A model generated the notes under the pieces. The model was not told where the DNA came from. It ran no database searches and was given only the letters and a program-made list of their open reading frames with translations. From Corallochytrium limacisporum (lineage: Eukaryota > Opisthokonta): a stretch of 21,712 bases of DNA. Location: NCBI GenBank assembly GCA_002811645.1, contig PDIP01000136.1:26895-48606 (forward strand), read 5' to 3'. Shown piece after piece: positions 1 through 8,965 of this stretch. Position numbers and translations under genes: made by a program. The first letter of the stretch is position 1, and each line of letters starts with the position of its first letter.

Positions 1-967
1 CCCGCTCTCCCAAGCGACGGCAGAGCTAAATCAAAATGAGTAGATTTGATACAATATTCTCAGACAGAGGGTGGTATCCCCAAGACTAGGGTCGCCCTTT
101 CACTGCAGAAAATCAGTACATACTACTGTACCAGACATAAACGACCGGTAGCGGGACATCCAAACCGTGGGTGTGACTTGAGGAACCACGCCACAAACTG
201 CGCAAATTGAAACTGCCAACAGCTGACGGCGGAAATTACTCATCTGACAGTAAGAACTACCGGACCAGCGGCATCTATCAAACTTCGTCTGCGTATATAT
301 TCGGTCGCTGCTGTCGAACGGTAAATGGGACAAGAAAATTTCTTGCACAGTCATAGCGAACATACGAAGATTTCGAAAGGATCTGAGCTAGGACAACGAT
401 TTTCTGCACTCCCTACCACACCCGCAATGAAGCCGCTGTCCCGGGCGGGGGTCAATCCCCTGACCTAAGTACCCTGGTTCTGAGCTATACATATACAAGG
501 AACGGCAAGAACCAAGTCGGGTCTAGCCTTTGGGCAGGGGCCTATTTAATAGACCTGTTTGACTCTTGCCTTCCCTGGGCACGGCAGGCCCCCTTCCGTC
601 CCCTCCGAAAGACGACAGGCGTCGTTAGAAAGTTAGGACTCAGCTAAATTGGTCACCCGGAGAAGGGAGAAGCCCCCCGCCCCGGGGGGGGGAGTTGTGG
701 TGGTCCCTGGGTTAGAGGACCGCAACACAGCAAATAGGGAAAGATGAAAGTGGCGGACAAGCCAGGCAGGAAGGGAAGGAAGGAAGAGTAATCGGGGCGA
801 GAGCTGAAGAGGAAGGAAGAAGGGTTTAGGGCCAGGGGGGTTGGGGAGGTCGAACAGTGAGCAGAGGGGAAATTCGTCAACCGGGTTGGCTATTTTTGTG
901 GTCGCCAAGGAGTGATGTTCCGTCACTTTGTGTGGTATGTCAAGGGTGGCAGGGTGACTGACTGGGG

Positions 968-985
968 TTTAAATATTCATAAATA
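968..985 (+). promoter_or_regulatory. TATA-like AT-rich element
   Basis: The sequence TTTAAATATTCATAAATA stands out as an AT-rich island in a G-rich region, about 130-145 bp upstream of the FERM-gene ATG. It could place a transcription start near 1000. This is a sequence-pattern call only. Confidence 0.3.
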
Positions 986-1031
986 AGCGAATGGAACGAG
1001 GATCTCTTTGGGATCTCGGGAGCGTTGATAC

Positions 1032-1082
1032 ATGTATTGCAGGAAAATGAACAAGCCAAGAAAACAAATGGACTGTTTCTGA
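1032..1082 (+). promoter_or_regulatory. upstream ORF, 16 codons
   Basis: ATG at 1032 opens a 16-codon frame that reads MYCRKMNKPRKQMDCF and closes with TGA at 1080-1082, 31 bp before the main ATG at 1114. If the transcript starts near the TATA-like element at 968-985, this uORF would be in the 5' leader and could damp translation of the FERM protein. Whether it is transcribed is unknown. Confidence 0.3.
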
Positions 1083-1113
1083 AGGCTGGTCAGCACAGTT
1101 GTTACCCACAAAA

Positions 1114-4100
1114 ATGTCGCTCCCCAGTGGCCGTGAGTCCTTTCGGGACAGCAGGACCTCAGTGAACAACACAAGTTCAAGAGAATCCGGCAGAGGCTCT
1201 GCATTTGATTTCGCTGGACCAGAACTAATCGAGGAAAGGGAAAAGACCAAGAAAAGTAGAATGAGCTGGTCACGGCTAGCGAAAAGGATTAGGAAACTTC
1301 GCAAAAGTGACAAACCAGCGGAAGGCATTAAGACAAAGGCAATGAGAGCTGAGGCGGATGCAGTGAACACGGCTTTGACTACCGGTGAGGACTACAACCT
1401 CGTAAAGGACAAGAAAGTTTCCCCAAAGCGGGACCCCAAGAGAGAATCAAAGCGGTTATTGAAGGGAGACAAACGAGATTCACGATCGACCGAAGGAATG
1501 CGCCGAAGTCTGAGTTCAAATTTAATATTCAGGACGAGCAAGTCAGAGAAGTCACCAGAAGGCGCCCAAGAGACAGGTACAGCAGCTCTGACGGTCGGCA
1601 GACCCAGATCCAGAACTATTAGCGCGGCAGAAGCCGGTGATGGACCTGCGGTCATTGCCTCGGACGCATCGATAAAGGGCGTGCGGCGGATCAGCAGTCA
1701 GATTCTCCTATCCAATGTTGGGGCGGGAGGTGCAGAGGACACAGACGTCCTCAATCCATTTGGTGCTACATCTTCACCAAGAACTTCCCGACGCGCTCCC
1801 GCTGGCGGTGCGACCCCAAGACGTCACTCTGGCCTGTTGCTCAATTCCGTCGAGGGGATGGCAGGAGGTCAGACAAGTGGCGTTGGGAGCCCACGTCCTC
1901 GCGGTATGGTCTACGCACCTGGTCGTCCATCCAATCTAGGACCGGGCTCAACCGAACGATCGGAAAGCCCTCTGGGGAGATCCAATTCTTTGGTGCGGCG
2001 CGAGGGGACTCTAGAGTCTCAAAGTGTAGGCGCTCAAAGTTTAGGTGGTTTTGGGCGACATGATTCAGTTAAGGATAGCGGTCCAGCTCCCCTAACCAAC
2101 CGACGCATGTCATTTGCCTTTGACCAGGATAACATTGACATTATGAAAGCCATGCGCAAAGCACAGAACACCGAGGGCCTCGATGCTGGCCAGATCACTC
2201 CAGACATCCGTGGCTCTATGCGGATGTCCCGCCAACTAAGCTTTGGGCAGCTGAGCAAGAGCAACTCTCAATTTTTGGATCTGCTGGATCTGGGATCGAA
2301 TAGTGCTATCCACCTGGGAGACGGAGACGCGGGAGAGTACTCCAGACCTTCAACACCAGACGGACCCATATCACCCGCTGAAGGTTCTATGAAGGCACCT
2401 GCAGAGGCTGGTGGGGACAGCCAGTTCCTTGGTAAGATAAACAACTTTGGTGCCTCGCGGGACACATCGCGGACATCATCAGGAGGGCCTGATGGTGTGA
2501 CGCGTACATACAGTCAATCGTTACTGAGCATTACGGAGGATATGCCAGATGACAACGATGACGGACTGAAGGTTCCAAGGCTGGAAGGCCTTGAAGGCAT
2601 TACTTTGAATAATGATCCATTCAGAAATCGAAGTGGGGGGCCAAGCGGTAAGATGCTGGACCTGAATCTCAATGAGAATAACAGATTGACATCAAGTATC
2701 ACAGTCCGTACCGCTGACCATCACGGACCCGGCATGGATCAAGTGGATGAGATGGAAATCGACGATGACACAACCCATAAAGAGGTTTGTCAATTTCTAT
2801 ACGTGGAATATGACATTCCGGAACGATTGCGTTCCTTCTACGGATTGCAGCACGTTCGCGGTGGACAAAACCTTGGCTGGGTGGATCTTAAGAAGAAGGT
2901 GATTAATGACGACTTTTATATGGAAGATGAGTTGCGTTTCAAAAGACGCTCCTACCTTCTGAGGGTGCGCATGTCGGATGGCTCGCAGAGATCAGTCTTA
3001 GTGGCCGAGAATGCTCATGTCCGAGATGTACTGGAAGCTTTTGCCAAGCGATACAATATCTCCGAATGGAGAGACTTCGGATTTGCCCGTGGTCTCAGTG
3101 TGGAGGAACAGAAGCAAGCTCGTAATGACAACAGCTCAGGTCTGATCACCCACGGATACGAATTCTTGGATATGCATCTGACCTTCCGTGGACAAGTTGA
3201 TCTCGATCGGACAGTTCTATTTTTCCGCAAGCAGTTCTTCATTGCTGAACAACAAAAATTGGGCACCGCGGCCTATTCTGGTGGGACAGTCGCACTTATA
3301 TACGCCCAACTCCGTGAGGCTGTGCTCCGCGATTCCTTGCTGGCAACTAAGGCACAGGCTTTCAAACTGGGAGCTCTGCAAATTATTGCTGATGAACGGA
3401 AGTTCACCAACGGTCAAATGATTTCCGTGGAAACCCTTCCACAGCACTTTCAGAAAATGTCGCGTGTCGACGAACAACTGAAGGAATGGGTGGACAAATT
3501 ACGGACCGATAAGTTGGACGAGCCTCAGGAGGCTATGGAGCAGTATCTGCTTGTGGGATCGTCCTTGCCATTGTTTGGCACCATGATGTTTCGGTGTCTG
3601 GAACAGGTCAAGTCGGCCTCCACTGCCGATGCCGCCATGCACACTCCAGGCACGGACCGCTCCGGAGGTACACTAAATCCTTTGGAGCGTCTCAAGAACA
3701 CTCGTTCCAAGCCGGAGCTGAAGGAACGGGAGAATTCAAACGAGGAAGCTGCCCCCCAAGAGACAGCACGCATGGTTCCGGTCATTATTGGCATCAGTAG
3801 CCATTCGTTCCAGCGACTTCACCCGCAGCACCGTACTCTGCTCATGTCCTGGCCTCTGCGTGCCATCAAAAGCCCAGTGTGCAGCGACAAGAACTTTGTG
3901 TGCGAAATTGACGTGGGCGGGCAGGTTTTCAACTACTCTGTCAAGTGTCGCAAACCAGAAGCCATCAAAGAAGCCATCGAATTCTACAGCCGCCACGAAC
4001 TGGCACCCAAGCCGACAGACTACCCAGTCTTCCTACCGGAAATATCAGAATCCGCCCAAATGAGGGCGAATGGCGACGGCACCGACGAGGCGACCGTGGT

Positions 4101-4194
4101 GGGCTTGGCCATCAATCGACTCGGTGACGCTGTGCTCATGTCGCGGCAGAAGAATCAGAGTCCGTTGAGTGCCGCGGCATTTGCTCGTGGATAG
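1114..4194 (+). CDS. talin-head-like FERM-domain protein with long disordered N-terminus
   Basis: The CDS encodes 1026 aa from the first ATG; the frame runs five codons further upstream but only to a TTG. Residues 1-545 are low-complexity and rich in Ser, Arg, Gly and Pro, with a polybasic, probably amphipathic segment near 50-66 (SWSRLAKRIRKLRKSDK). Residues about 555-960 read as a linear F0-F1-F2-F3 FERM module of talin type. A strand resembling the talin F0/F1 junction (ELRFKRRSYLLRVRMSDGS) is followed by an F1 end (YEFLDMHLTFRGQ...LFFRKQFF), a helical F2 (LREAVLRDSLLATKAQAFKLGALQII), and a PTB-like F3 starting MVPVIIGISSHSFQRL. A 50-residue linker (about 833-886) is inserted between F2 and F3. 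In talins this head binds integrin tails, phosphoinositides and actin at the membrane. Here there is no helical-bundle rod; the protein ends about 65 residues after F3. The role is inferred to be membrane-cytoskeleton linkage. The gene converges on the kinesin gene. Confidence 0.82.
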   Translation: MSLPSGRESFRDSRTSVNNTSSRESGRGSAFDFAGPELIEEREKTKKSRMSWSRLAKRIRKLRKSDKPAEGIKTKAMRAEADAVNTALTTGEDYNLVKDKKVSPKRDPKRESKRLLKGDKRDSRSTEGMRRSLSSNLIFRTSKSEKSPEGAQETGTAALTVGRPRSRTISAAEAGDGPAVIASDASIKGVRRISSQILLSNVGAGGAEDTDVLNPFGATSSPRTSRRAPAGGATPRRHSGLLLNSVEGMAGGQTSGVGSPRPRGMVYAPGRPSNLGPGSTERSESPLGRSNSLVRREGTLESQSVGAQSLGGFGRHDSVKDSGPAPLTNRRMSFAFDQDNIDIMKAMRKAQNTEGLDAGQITPDIRGSMRMSRQLSFGQLSKSNSQFLDLLDLGSNSAIHLGDGDAGEYSRPSTPDGPISPAEGSMKAPAEAGGDSQFLGKINNFGASRDTSRTSSGGPDGVTRTYSQSLLSITEDMPDDNDDGLKVPRLEGLEGITLNNDPFRNRSGGPSGKMLDLNLNENNRLTSSITVRTADHHGPGMDQVDEMEIDDDTTHKEVCQFLYVEYDIPERLRSFYGLQHVRGGQNLGWVDLKKKVINDDFYMEDELRFKRRSYLLRVRMSDGSQRSVLVAENAHVRDVLEAFAKRYNISEWRDFGFARGLSVEEQKQARNDNSSGLITHGYEFLDMHLTFRGQVDLDRTVLFFRKQFFIAEQQKLGTAAYSGGTVALIYAQLREAVLRDSLLATKAQAFKLGALQIIADERKFTNGQMISVETLPQHFQKMSRVDEQLKEWVDKLRTDKLDEPQEAMEQYLLVGSSLPLFGTMMFRCLEQVKSASTADAAMHTPGTDRSGGTLNPLERLKNTRSKPELKERENSNEEAAPQETARMVPVIIGISSHSFQRLHPQHRTLLMSWPLRAIKSPVCSDKNFVCEIDVGGQVFNYSVKCRKPEAIKEAIEFYSRHELAPKPTDYPVFLPEISESAQMRANGDGTDEATVVGLAINRLGDAVLMSRQKNQSPLSAAAFARG

Positions 4195-4346
4195 AATAAC
4201 AGAAATAGCATTAATTTTTTTTCCTGTACGTTTTGTAATGTTGAGTTTGCAGGAAAGGTGAACAATACGGTGTCAATATGAGTTCTGTTGATGCTGCGGC
4301 AGTGGTATATATGCAAAGGAGGGAGTAGTTTTTATGTCATTCTTAC
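4195..4346. other. convergent 3' intergenic region (FERM gene / kinesin-5)
   Basis: There are 152 bp between the two stop codons. It contains a T8 run at about 4215 and a TTTTGTAATGTTGAG stretch that could serve as 3'-end elements for the plus-strand gene. Both mRNAs must terminate here or overlap as antisense 3' UTRs. No canonical AATAAA is seen. Confidence 0.5.
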
Positions 4347-7300
4347 TTAGCTCTTTGATGCCATAACCTGGGGACGGCGCAGTCGACTGGCGCGGGAGCT
4401 AGAGCGATCACGCTTCATGACCACCTTCTTCTGCTCTACAGCAGCCTCATTTTCCTTGTCCATCTCGCTGTTCATGCCTTCGTCTGCGTTCCCGATGGGA
4501 TCATCGGCATCCTCGTTGCCTTCAGGAGTGCGCTGTCCGGATATTTTACCAAGGGGAGAGGAGACCACACTGCCTCCGCTGCTTCCACCCATCGTGTTGG
4601 TAATGTCAAAGCCAAAGCCCTGTCGGGATCCCTGGCTGATGGTCCGCGGGGTGCGGATAAGCTCGTCATCGCTTTCGTCTTCCAAGCTCGGCTTAGGAAC
4701 GTGAGCAATCACTTCGCTGTAAGGTTTGGAACGAGTGAACGAGGACCGCAAGACAAATTCTTTCTTCGCCGGGGTTTCCAGGGTGACGGCAGTGGGCTTG
4801 ATCTTCTTGGCATGGGTCTCATCAACAACGGTACGGATGGTGCCCAGCACCGATTCGCTTTGTTGTGTGTGGGACTCAACCTCGCTGCCGTTCTTGGAGA
4901 TAGAAGATGTCAGATCAGTACTGACGCTGTCGTGGTTTTCCTTCATCTCAGACGTAGCTTCTGTGGTCATTTCGGTAACTTCGGCGGCGCAGTACTCAGC
5001 GAGATCTTGTAGATTACTGTTCATGGTCTGCACACGGTCGGCCTGTACACTATCGATACGGTTTAGGACCTCCGTAGTGGTGTGGCTCGACTGGGACACA
5101 AAGCCCTGCATGGCATTGACGGAGCTGGTAAATGCTGTGTTGTGATCGGTGGCAACTTTGAGGGACTGTTCGGAATGCTGAACCATCTCGCTCTTCGCCT
5201 CGTCAACCACGCCATCGATGTCACTGCTGAGCTGAGACATAGCAGCAGTGCGGGTTTGGACAACAGAGTGCATGTTGCTAAGGTTCTCGGTCAGCGCAGA
5301 ATCGAATGTTGCTGTGCGAGTGAGGAATTCTTCGTTCGCTTGCTTGATGTGAGTGTCAAGCAAATCACTGACACCGCTGTTGGAGTAACTCATCAGAGCA
5401 GCCAGATTCTCGACCAGGTTGGCCTGGATCTTGCGAACGTGGCTGTCCATGCCAGTGTGCAACTGTGCAGCTGCGTTTTCGGCTTTCTCTACCTGCAGAG
5501 CGGCCTGCTTTCGCTCCGTTTCAATCTGCTCACTCACCACGGAACGCAGGCTTTCTGCCATTGTGGCCAGTTGCATGCTCAAAGAATCACGTTCGGACAT
5601 CAGCTTCTTGTTGTGGGACTCCAGGTTGGACATGAAGCTGTTCATTACAGTGGTATGGGCGTTCAGCTGGTCCTGAACGCTTTCCAGCTCCTGGCGAACA
5701 CGGGTTTCCAGTCCTTGCAGACTATCCTCCATGCTCTGACGGAAACTCTGTTGCTCCTCAGACAGTTCCTGACACTGTTCACTCAGCTGAGTAGCGTCGT
5801 CTTGATTGGTGGAGATGAGCTCCTGGGTCTTGTTGGCAATCATAGTCTGGGCATCACCCAGCTTGGTGTTCAGATCGGCCATGCCGTTCTCTAGTGATTT
5901 CTTAAGCAGACCTACGAGATGCTGCTGGGACACACCAGCATCCTCGGAGCGCTGACGTTCGTGGGCAATCAGATCAGACAGATTTGTGAATTGCTGCATC
6001 AGCACAGTGTGACTCTCGCGAGCGGCCTGAAGGTTTGCCTCTTCCTGTTCCTTCTGGCGCTGAACCTTGGCATGCAAACGATCGACATGGTTGATTGACT
6101 CCGACGCAACACCCACGACCTCCTGTGCCTCAGTGTGCAGCGACTCCTCAATCTCGGAGTGGTGAGAGATGATAGTCTCCTTACACTCAATGTCATGGTT
6201 GGCTTCCTTCAGCTGTCCACGAGTAGTGCGGTAGCGGTCCTTCACCACCTTCAGATGCCCCTTAGTGGTATCCAACTCTCTAGTCGTACTCTGCAGGCGC
6301 ATTTTTGTGGACTCAAACATGTCCATGGTGTGCTGCAGACTCTTCTCTGCGGCCGCAATCTTATCCTGCAGCTCAGTGATAGTATTCTCCTGGGCCTTGA
6401 TACGACCATCCATGGCCTCATATGTGGCCGCAGACAAGAAGACACCATTCTTTTCACGGGCAGCCGTGAGGTCACGGCGGAGACGTTCAATTTCCGCGTT
6501 GTACTCTTTCAAAACAGCCTTCTTGCTGAGCTTCGCATTCACTTCAGGTTTGTTCTTAATGTCCTTGGCACGCAGGGCATAGTCCAATGTGCTCAGAGTC
6601 TCCTCGATGCAGTTGTTTGCTGGGCTGATGGTGGCCACAATACAGGTCTTGGTACGTCCACCCAAGCTATCCTGAAGCAATCGAGTCAGCTTTGACTCCC
6701 GGTAAGGAACATGAGAGGTGCGGCCGACCAAAGCGTTGATGACACGACCCAAGGTCAGCAAGGACTGATTGATGTTACCGGCCTCACGAGCACGGTCGTT
6801 TACAGCACCGGACCGGCCAATGCATTCGCTACCGGCGAGATCCACCAAATTCAACTTACCAATACGCAGTAGCTCTTCGTCTGGGTTGGAGGGGTCAGAC
6901 GCTTCCTTCATGTGTAGAGTGATGGAAAACACAGAATGGGAACGACTGGAGTATTCGTTCAGCTTGGTGGCAGCGGTGGCGCGGCGAGCTTGTCCCCGCT
7001 GAAGTATATCGTACACCTCATGGCGATTGTTCAGCACCACTTCTTCAGCACCCTGTACGAAGGTGGCACCACGGCGGGTGGGATCCTCAAAAATTTTGAG
7101 GCGTGAGTTGCTGTGACCAACATCCTCGGGTGCCAGCAAATCCTTGAGCTCTTCATTGTACAATTCGACGTAGCTGACCCGCACACTGAATTCCAAGGGG
7201 TTGTCCGGGCGGCTCTGACCTGCCTCGAGGACATCAAAGACATGCTCCAAGGCACGAGGGACAATACCCGCATGAGTATCTTCGGCGTATCCGGTGAATG

Positions 7301-7649
7301 AAGGTTTGCCGTCGGCGGGACCGACCATAGTGTGTGTCTTTCCAGTGCCAGTCTGACCGTACGCAAAAATTGTGCAGTTGTAACCCTGCAGAACCTCTTC
7401 AACGATTGGTTTCACTGTGTCCAGGTAGAGTTCCACCTGAGAAGTGTCGGGACCGAACACCTGATCATAGCTGTAGGTCTTCCAGTATGGACCGTGCTGG
7501 ACTTCAAGACTGTGCTCCCGGTTTTTCTTTGCGCCCCGGGGAAAGCGGACAACAAGATTATTGTTCTGCGCTTTCTCAACATTGTTCCGCGGACGGCACC
7601 GGACAACGACCTTGATATTGGTCTCTTCAGCTTTCTTCTTCTCAACCAT
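4347..7649 (-). CDS. KIF11: kinesin-5 (BimC/Eg5/Cut7 family) mitotic motor
   Basis: The 1100-aa protein starts with ATG in an A-at-minus-3, G-at-plus-4 context. The N-terminal motor domain spans about 10-370: P-loop GQTGTGKT at 98-105, switch I NEYSSRSH at 231-238, switch II DLAGSE at 270-275, and a neck linker ending NKPEVN near 371. The following AAREKNGVFLS and IERLRRDLTAAR segments are characteristic of kinesin-5. A long coiled-coil and helical stalk runs to about 950. The tail carries a BimC-box-like segment (TLETPAKKEF... at about 956-978), with a TP site at 959-960 as candidate Cdk1 site, then a Ser/acidic region and a basic C-terminus. Kinesin-5 forms bipolar homotetramers that slide antiparallel microtubules apart and separate spindle poles. 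The length fits the family (about 1000-1200 aa). No intron is apparent. It is divergently arranged with the AGC kinase. The symbol is by orthology to the human gene. Confidence 0.96.
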   Translation of the reverse strand: MVEKKKAEETNIKVVVRCRPRNNVEKAQNNNLVVRFPRGAKKNREHSLEVQHGPYWKTYSYDQVFGPDTSQVELYLDTVKPIVEEVLQGYNCTIFAYGQTGTGKTHTMVGPADGKPSFTGYAEDTHAGIVPRALEHVFDVLEAGQSRPDNPLEFSVRVSYVELYNEELKDLLAPEDVGHSNSRLKIFEDPTRRGATFVQGAEEVVLNNRHEVYDILQRGQARRATAATKLNEYSSRSHSVFSITLHMKEASDPSNPDEELLRIGKLNLVDLAGSECIGRSGAVNDRAREAGNINQSLLTLGRVINALVGRTSHVPYRESKLTRLLQDSLGGRTKTCIVATISPANNCIEETLSTLDYALRAKDIKNKPEVNAKLSKKAVLKEYNAEIERLRRDLTAAREKNGVFLSAATYEAMDGRIKAQENTITELQDKIAAAEKSLQHTMDMFESTKMRLQSTTRELDTTKGHLKVVKDRYRTTRGQLKEANHDIECKETIISHHSEIEESLHTEAQEVVGVASESINHVDRLHAKVQRQKEQEEANLQAARESHTVLMQQFTNLSDLIAHERQRSEDAGVSQQHLVGLLKKSLENGMADLNTKLGDAQTMIANKTQELISTNQDDATQLSEQCQELSEEQQSFRQSMEDSLQGLETRVRQELESVQDQLNAHTTVMNSFMSNLESHNKKLMSERDSLSMQLATMAESLRSVVSEQIETERKQAALQVEKAENAAAQLHTGMDSHVRKIQANLVENLAALMSYSNSGVSDLLDTHIKQANEEFLTRTATFDSALTENLSNMHSVVQTRTAAMSQLSSDIDGVVDEAKSEMVQHSEQSLKVATDHNTAFTSSVNAMQGFVSQSSHTTTEVLNRIDSVQADRVQTMNSNLQDLAEYCAAEVTEMTTEATSEMKENHDSVSTDLTSSISKNGSEVESHTQQSESVLGTIRTVVDETHAKKIKPTAVTLETPAKKEFVLRSSFTRSKPYSEVIAHVPKPSLEDESDDELIRTPRTISQGSRQGFGFDITNTMGGSSGGSVVSSPLGKISGQRTPEGNEDADDPIGNADEGMNSEMDKENEAAVEQKKVVMKRDRSSSRASRLRRPQVMASKS

Positions 7650-8810
7650 TATGATCGATATGAATTATCTGACCGATTCGAGAAAACTTTCTCTCCCAAC
7701 TTAAAGTTTTCCGTTTCCGTTAGTCACCGTTTGCTGTATTCGTCTTCACCTATGTTCACAAGTTTGTATAGCCTGGCGTGCTGATCACACAGACGCCCTA
7801 CAAAGTCCACGACGTGTCCAGTCGTCAGTCCATCTTCCAATGTCTTAACTGCCGGTACAATCCTTGGGCCCGCTACTCAACTCCTGCAACTGTGAGACCA
7901 GGGCCGGGTGGTGGTAGGGTCTCTTTAGGTCCCCCCTCTCCTTCTCGCTCTCCACTGGCCGGGAGTCGTCGCGCGCCAAAATCCAGTCCCCCTCGGGGTC
8001 AGAGGCTCTCCTGTTTTATGGGCCCCTAACCTCGCTCACTCATTTCGGGGGTGCCCAACTTACCCGCCCCCCCCCTTTCCCCGGTCCTGTTTTTTTCGTG
8101 TGGGTCTCTCTGGACACACTGGCGAATTGTTCTTGACTATGGGTTTTGAATGGGTCGTATTTTTGGCGGTTCCCCGCCAGCACCGTGGCGTGGCTCCTCT
8201 GGGGCCCCCTTTTGGCTCTCCGCCCGGGCCCATCTCGTTCCCCATGCGACCGCCGGAGGGAGAGCCCTTGTCTACGGGCCAGGCAGAATATTTGCCTGGT
8301 ATTCAATAGTGAAAGTACAGGGACAAGGGACTGAGACCCCCCACCCTCCCTTTTCTTTCTTTCTGAGGGGTTGTAGCTTTGTGCGCAACTATTGATCGGG
8401 ACTGACTTGCGTAATCTTTCTGTGTTCCCGATGGCAAGGGGCCACGAAAAAGAGGCCCCCGAATGAGGGACAGGCACGGAAAGGAAAAAGAAAGTCTAAA
8501 AAAAGAGAAAAGGAAAAGACAACAACGGCCAGGAAGCACCCGACACTGCAAAAGAAAAAAAAAAATTGCGCGCGCTCGGTTTGAAATATCGAACTCCGTC
8601 TCCCAACCACTCCTCCTCCTCGGACCGGTGGCGGGAGGAGGATTGGGGCACACCAAAGGGGGGGCTGGCAGGGGACGGGTAGCGAAAAGAAGCGCGACCC
8701 GAGTTCTCAAGAGCCGGGAGCGTGGGGGCGATACCCCGGAAGGGTGTGGAGCTGCCCCGCTCCGGTGCCTTGGAGCAAAGGAGGGCAAAGCCGGATCGGT
8801 AGAAACGGTT

Positions 8811-8870
8811 GGGCCCCCCCCCACGGGGGGGGGGGGGGAGGGGGGGGGGGGGGGAAGGGGGAGAGAGGGG
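8811..8870 (+). repeat. C-run / long G-run tract
   Basis: A C9 run (8814-8822) is followed after AC by G14 (8825-8838), A, G15 (8840-8854), AA and further GA repeats. The C and G runs could form a hairpin, and the G runs could form G-quadruplexes on the plus strand. The exact length of such homopolymers is unreliable in assemblies. Confidence 0.8.
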
Positions 8871-8951
8871 AGAAAAAAGGGACCGCGTCGCTAAGCGAGA
8901 AAATGAAATTGGAACCCAAACAGAGCGGGAAGAGAGACACGGACGGGTTGG

Positions 8952-8965
8952 ACACACACACACAC
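8952..8965 (+). repeat. (AC)n microsatellite
   Basis: About seven AC units, followed by interrupted CA-rich sequence up to about 8998. It is a short simple repeat within the kinase upstream region. Confidence 0.8.

Larger units (their letters stand above)
1..1113. other. 5' flanking region of the FERM gene, no convincing gene
   Basis: No ORF here has convincing coding character. The left 400 bp contains only a short cysteine-containing minus-strand reading frame that I do not trust. From about 660 to 860 the plus strand becomes markedly purine-rich with G runs, including a C6-G-C4-G9 block at 673-692. An AT-rich TATA-like stretch lies at about 968-985, some 130 bp before the FERM-gene ATG, and is the best core-promoter candidate. 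A 16-codon upstream ORF (ATG at 1032, TGA at 1080-1082) precedes the main start. The function of the purine tract is inferred only from its recurrence upstream of other genes in this window. Confidence 0.5.

Noticed and set aside
100-363. Minus-strand 87-codon ATG frame with several cysteines
   Set aside because: No motif, signal peptide or supporting flanks; could be chance or an exon of an off-window gene, not supportable.
425-490. tRNA-like stretch (GGGGGTCAATCCCC plus a TAGCTCAG-like piece on the other strand)
   Set aside because: No 7-bp acceptor stem, the T-loop lacks TTCRA with 5-bp stems, and the D-arm-like piece is on the opposite strand in the wrong order.
2269-2301. Possible paxillin-type LD motif (FLDLLDLGS) in the FERM protein N-terminus
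   Set aside because: The spacing does not satisfy LDxLLxxL; Asp falls at a required hydrophobic position.
5082-5894. 270-codon plus-strand frame antisense to kinesin-5
   Set aside because: Shadow of the kinesin coiled-coil region; no start evidence and no family resemblance.
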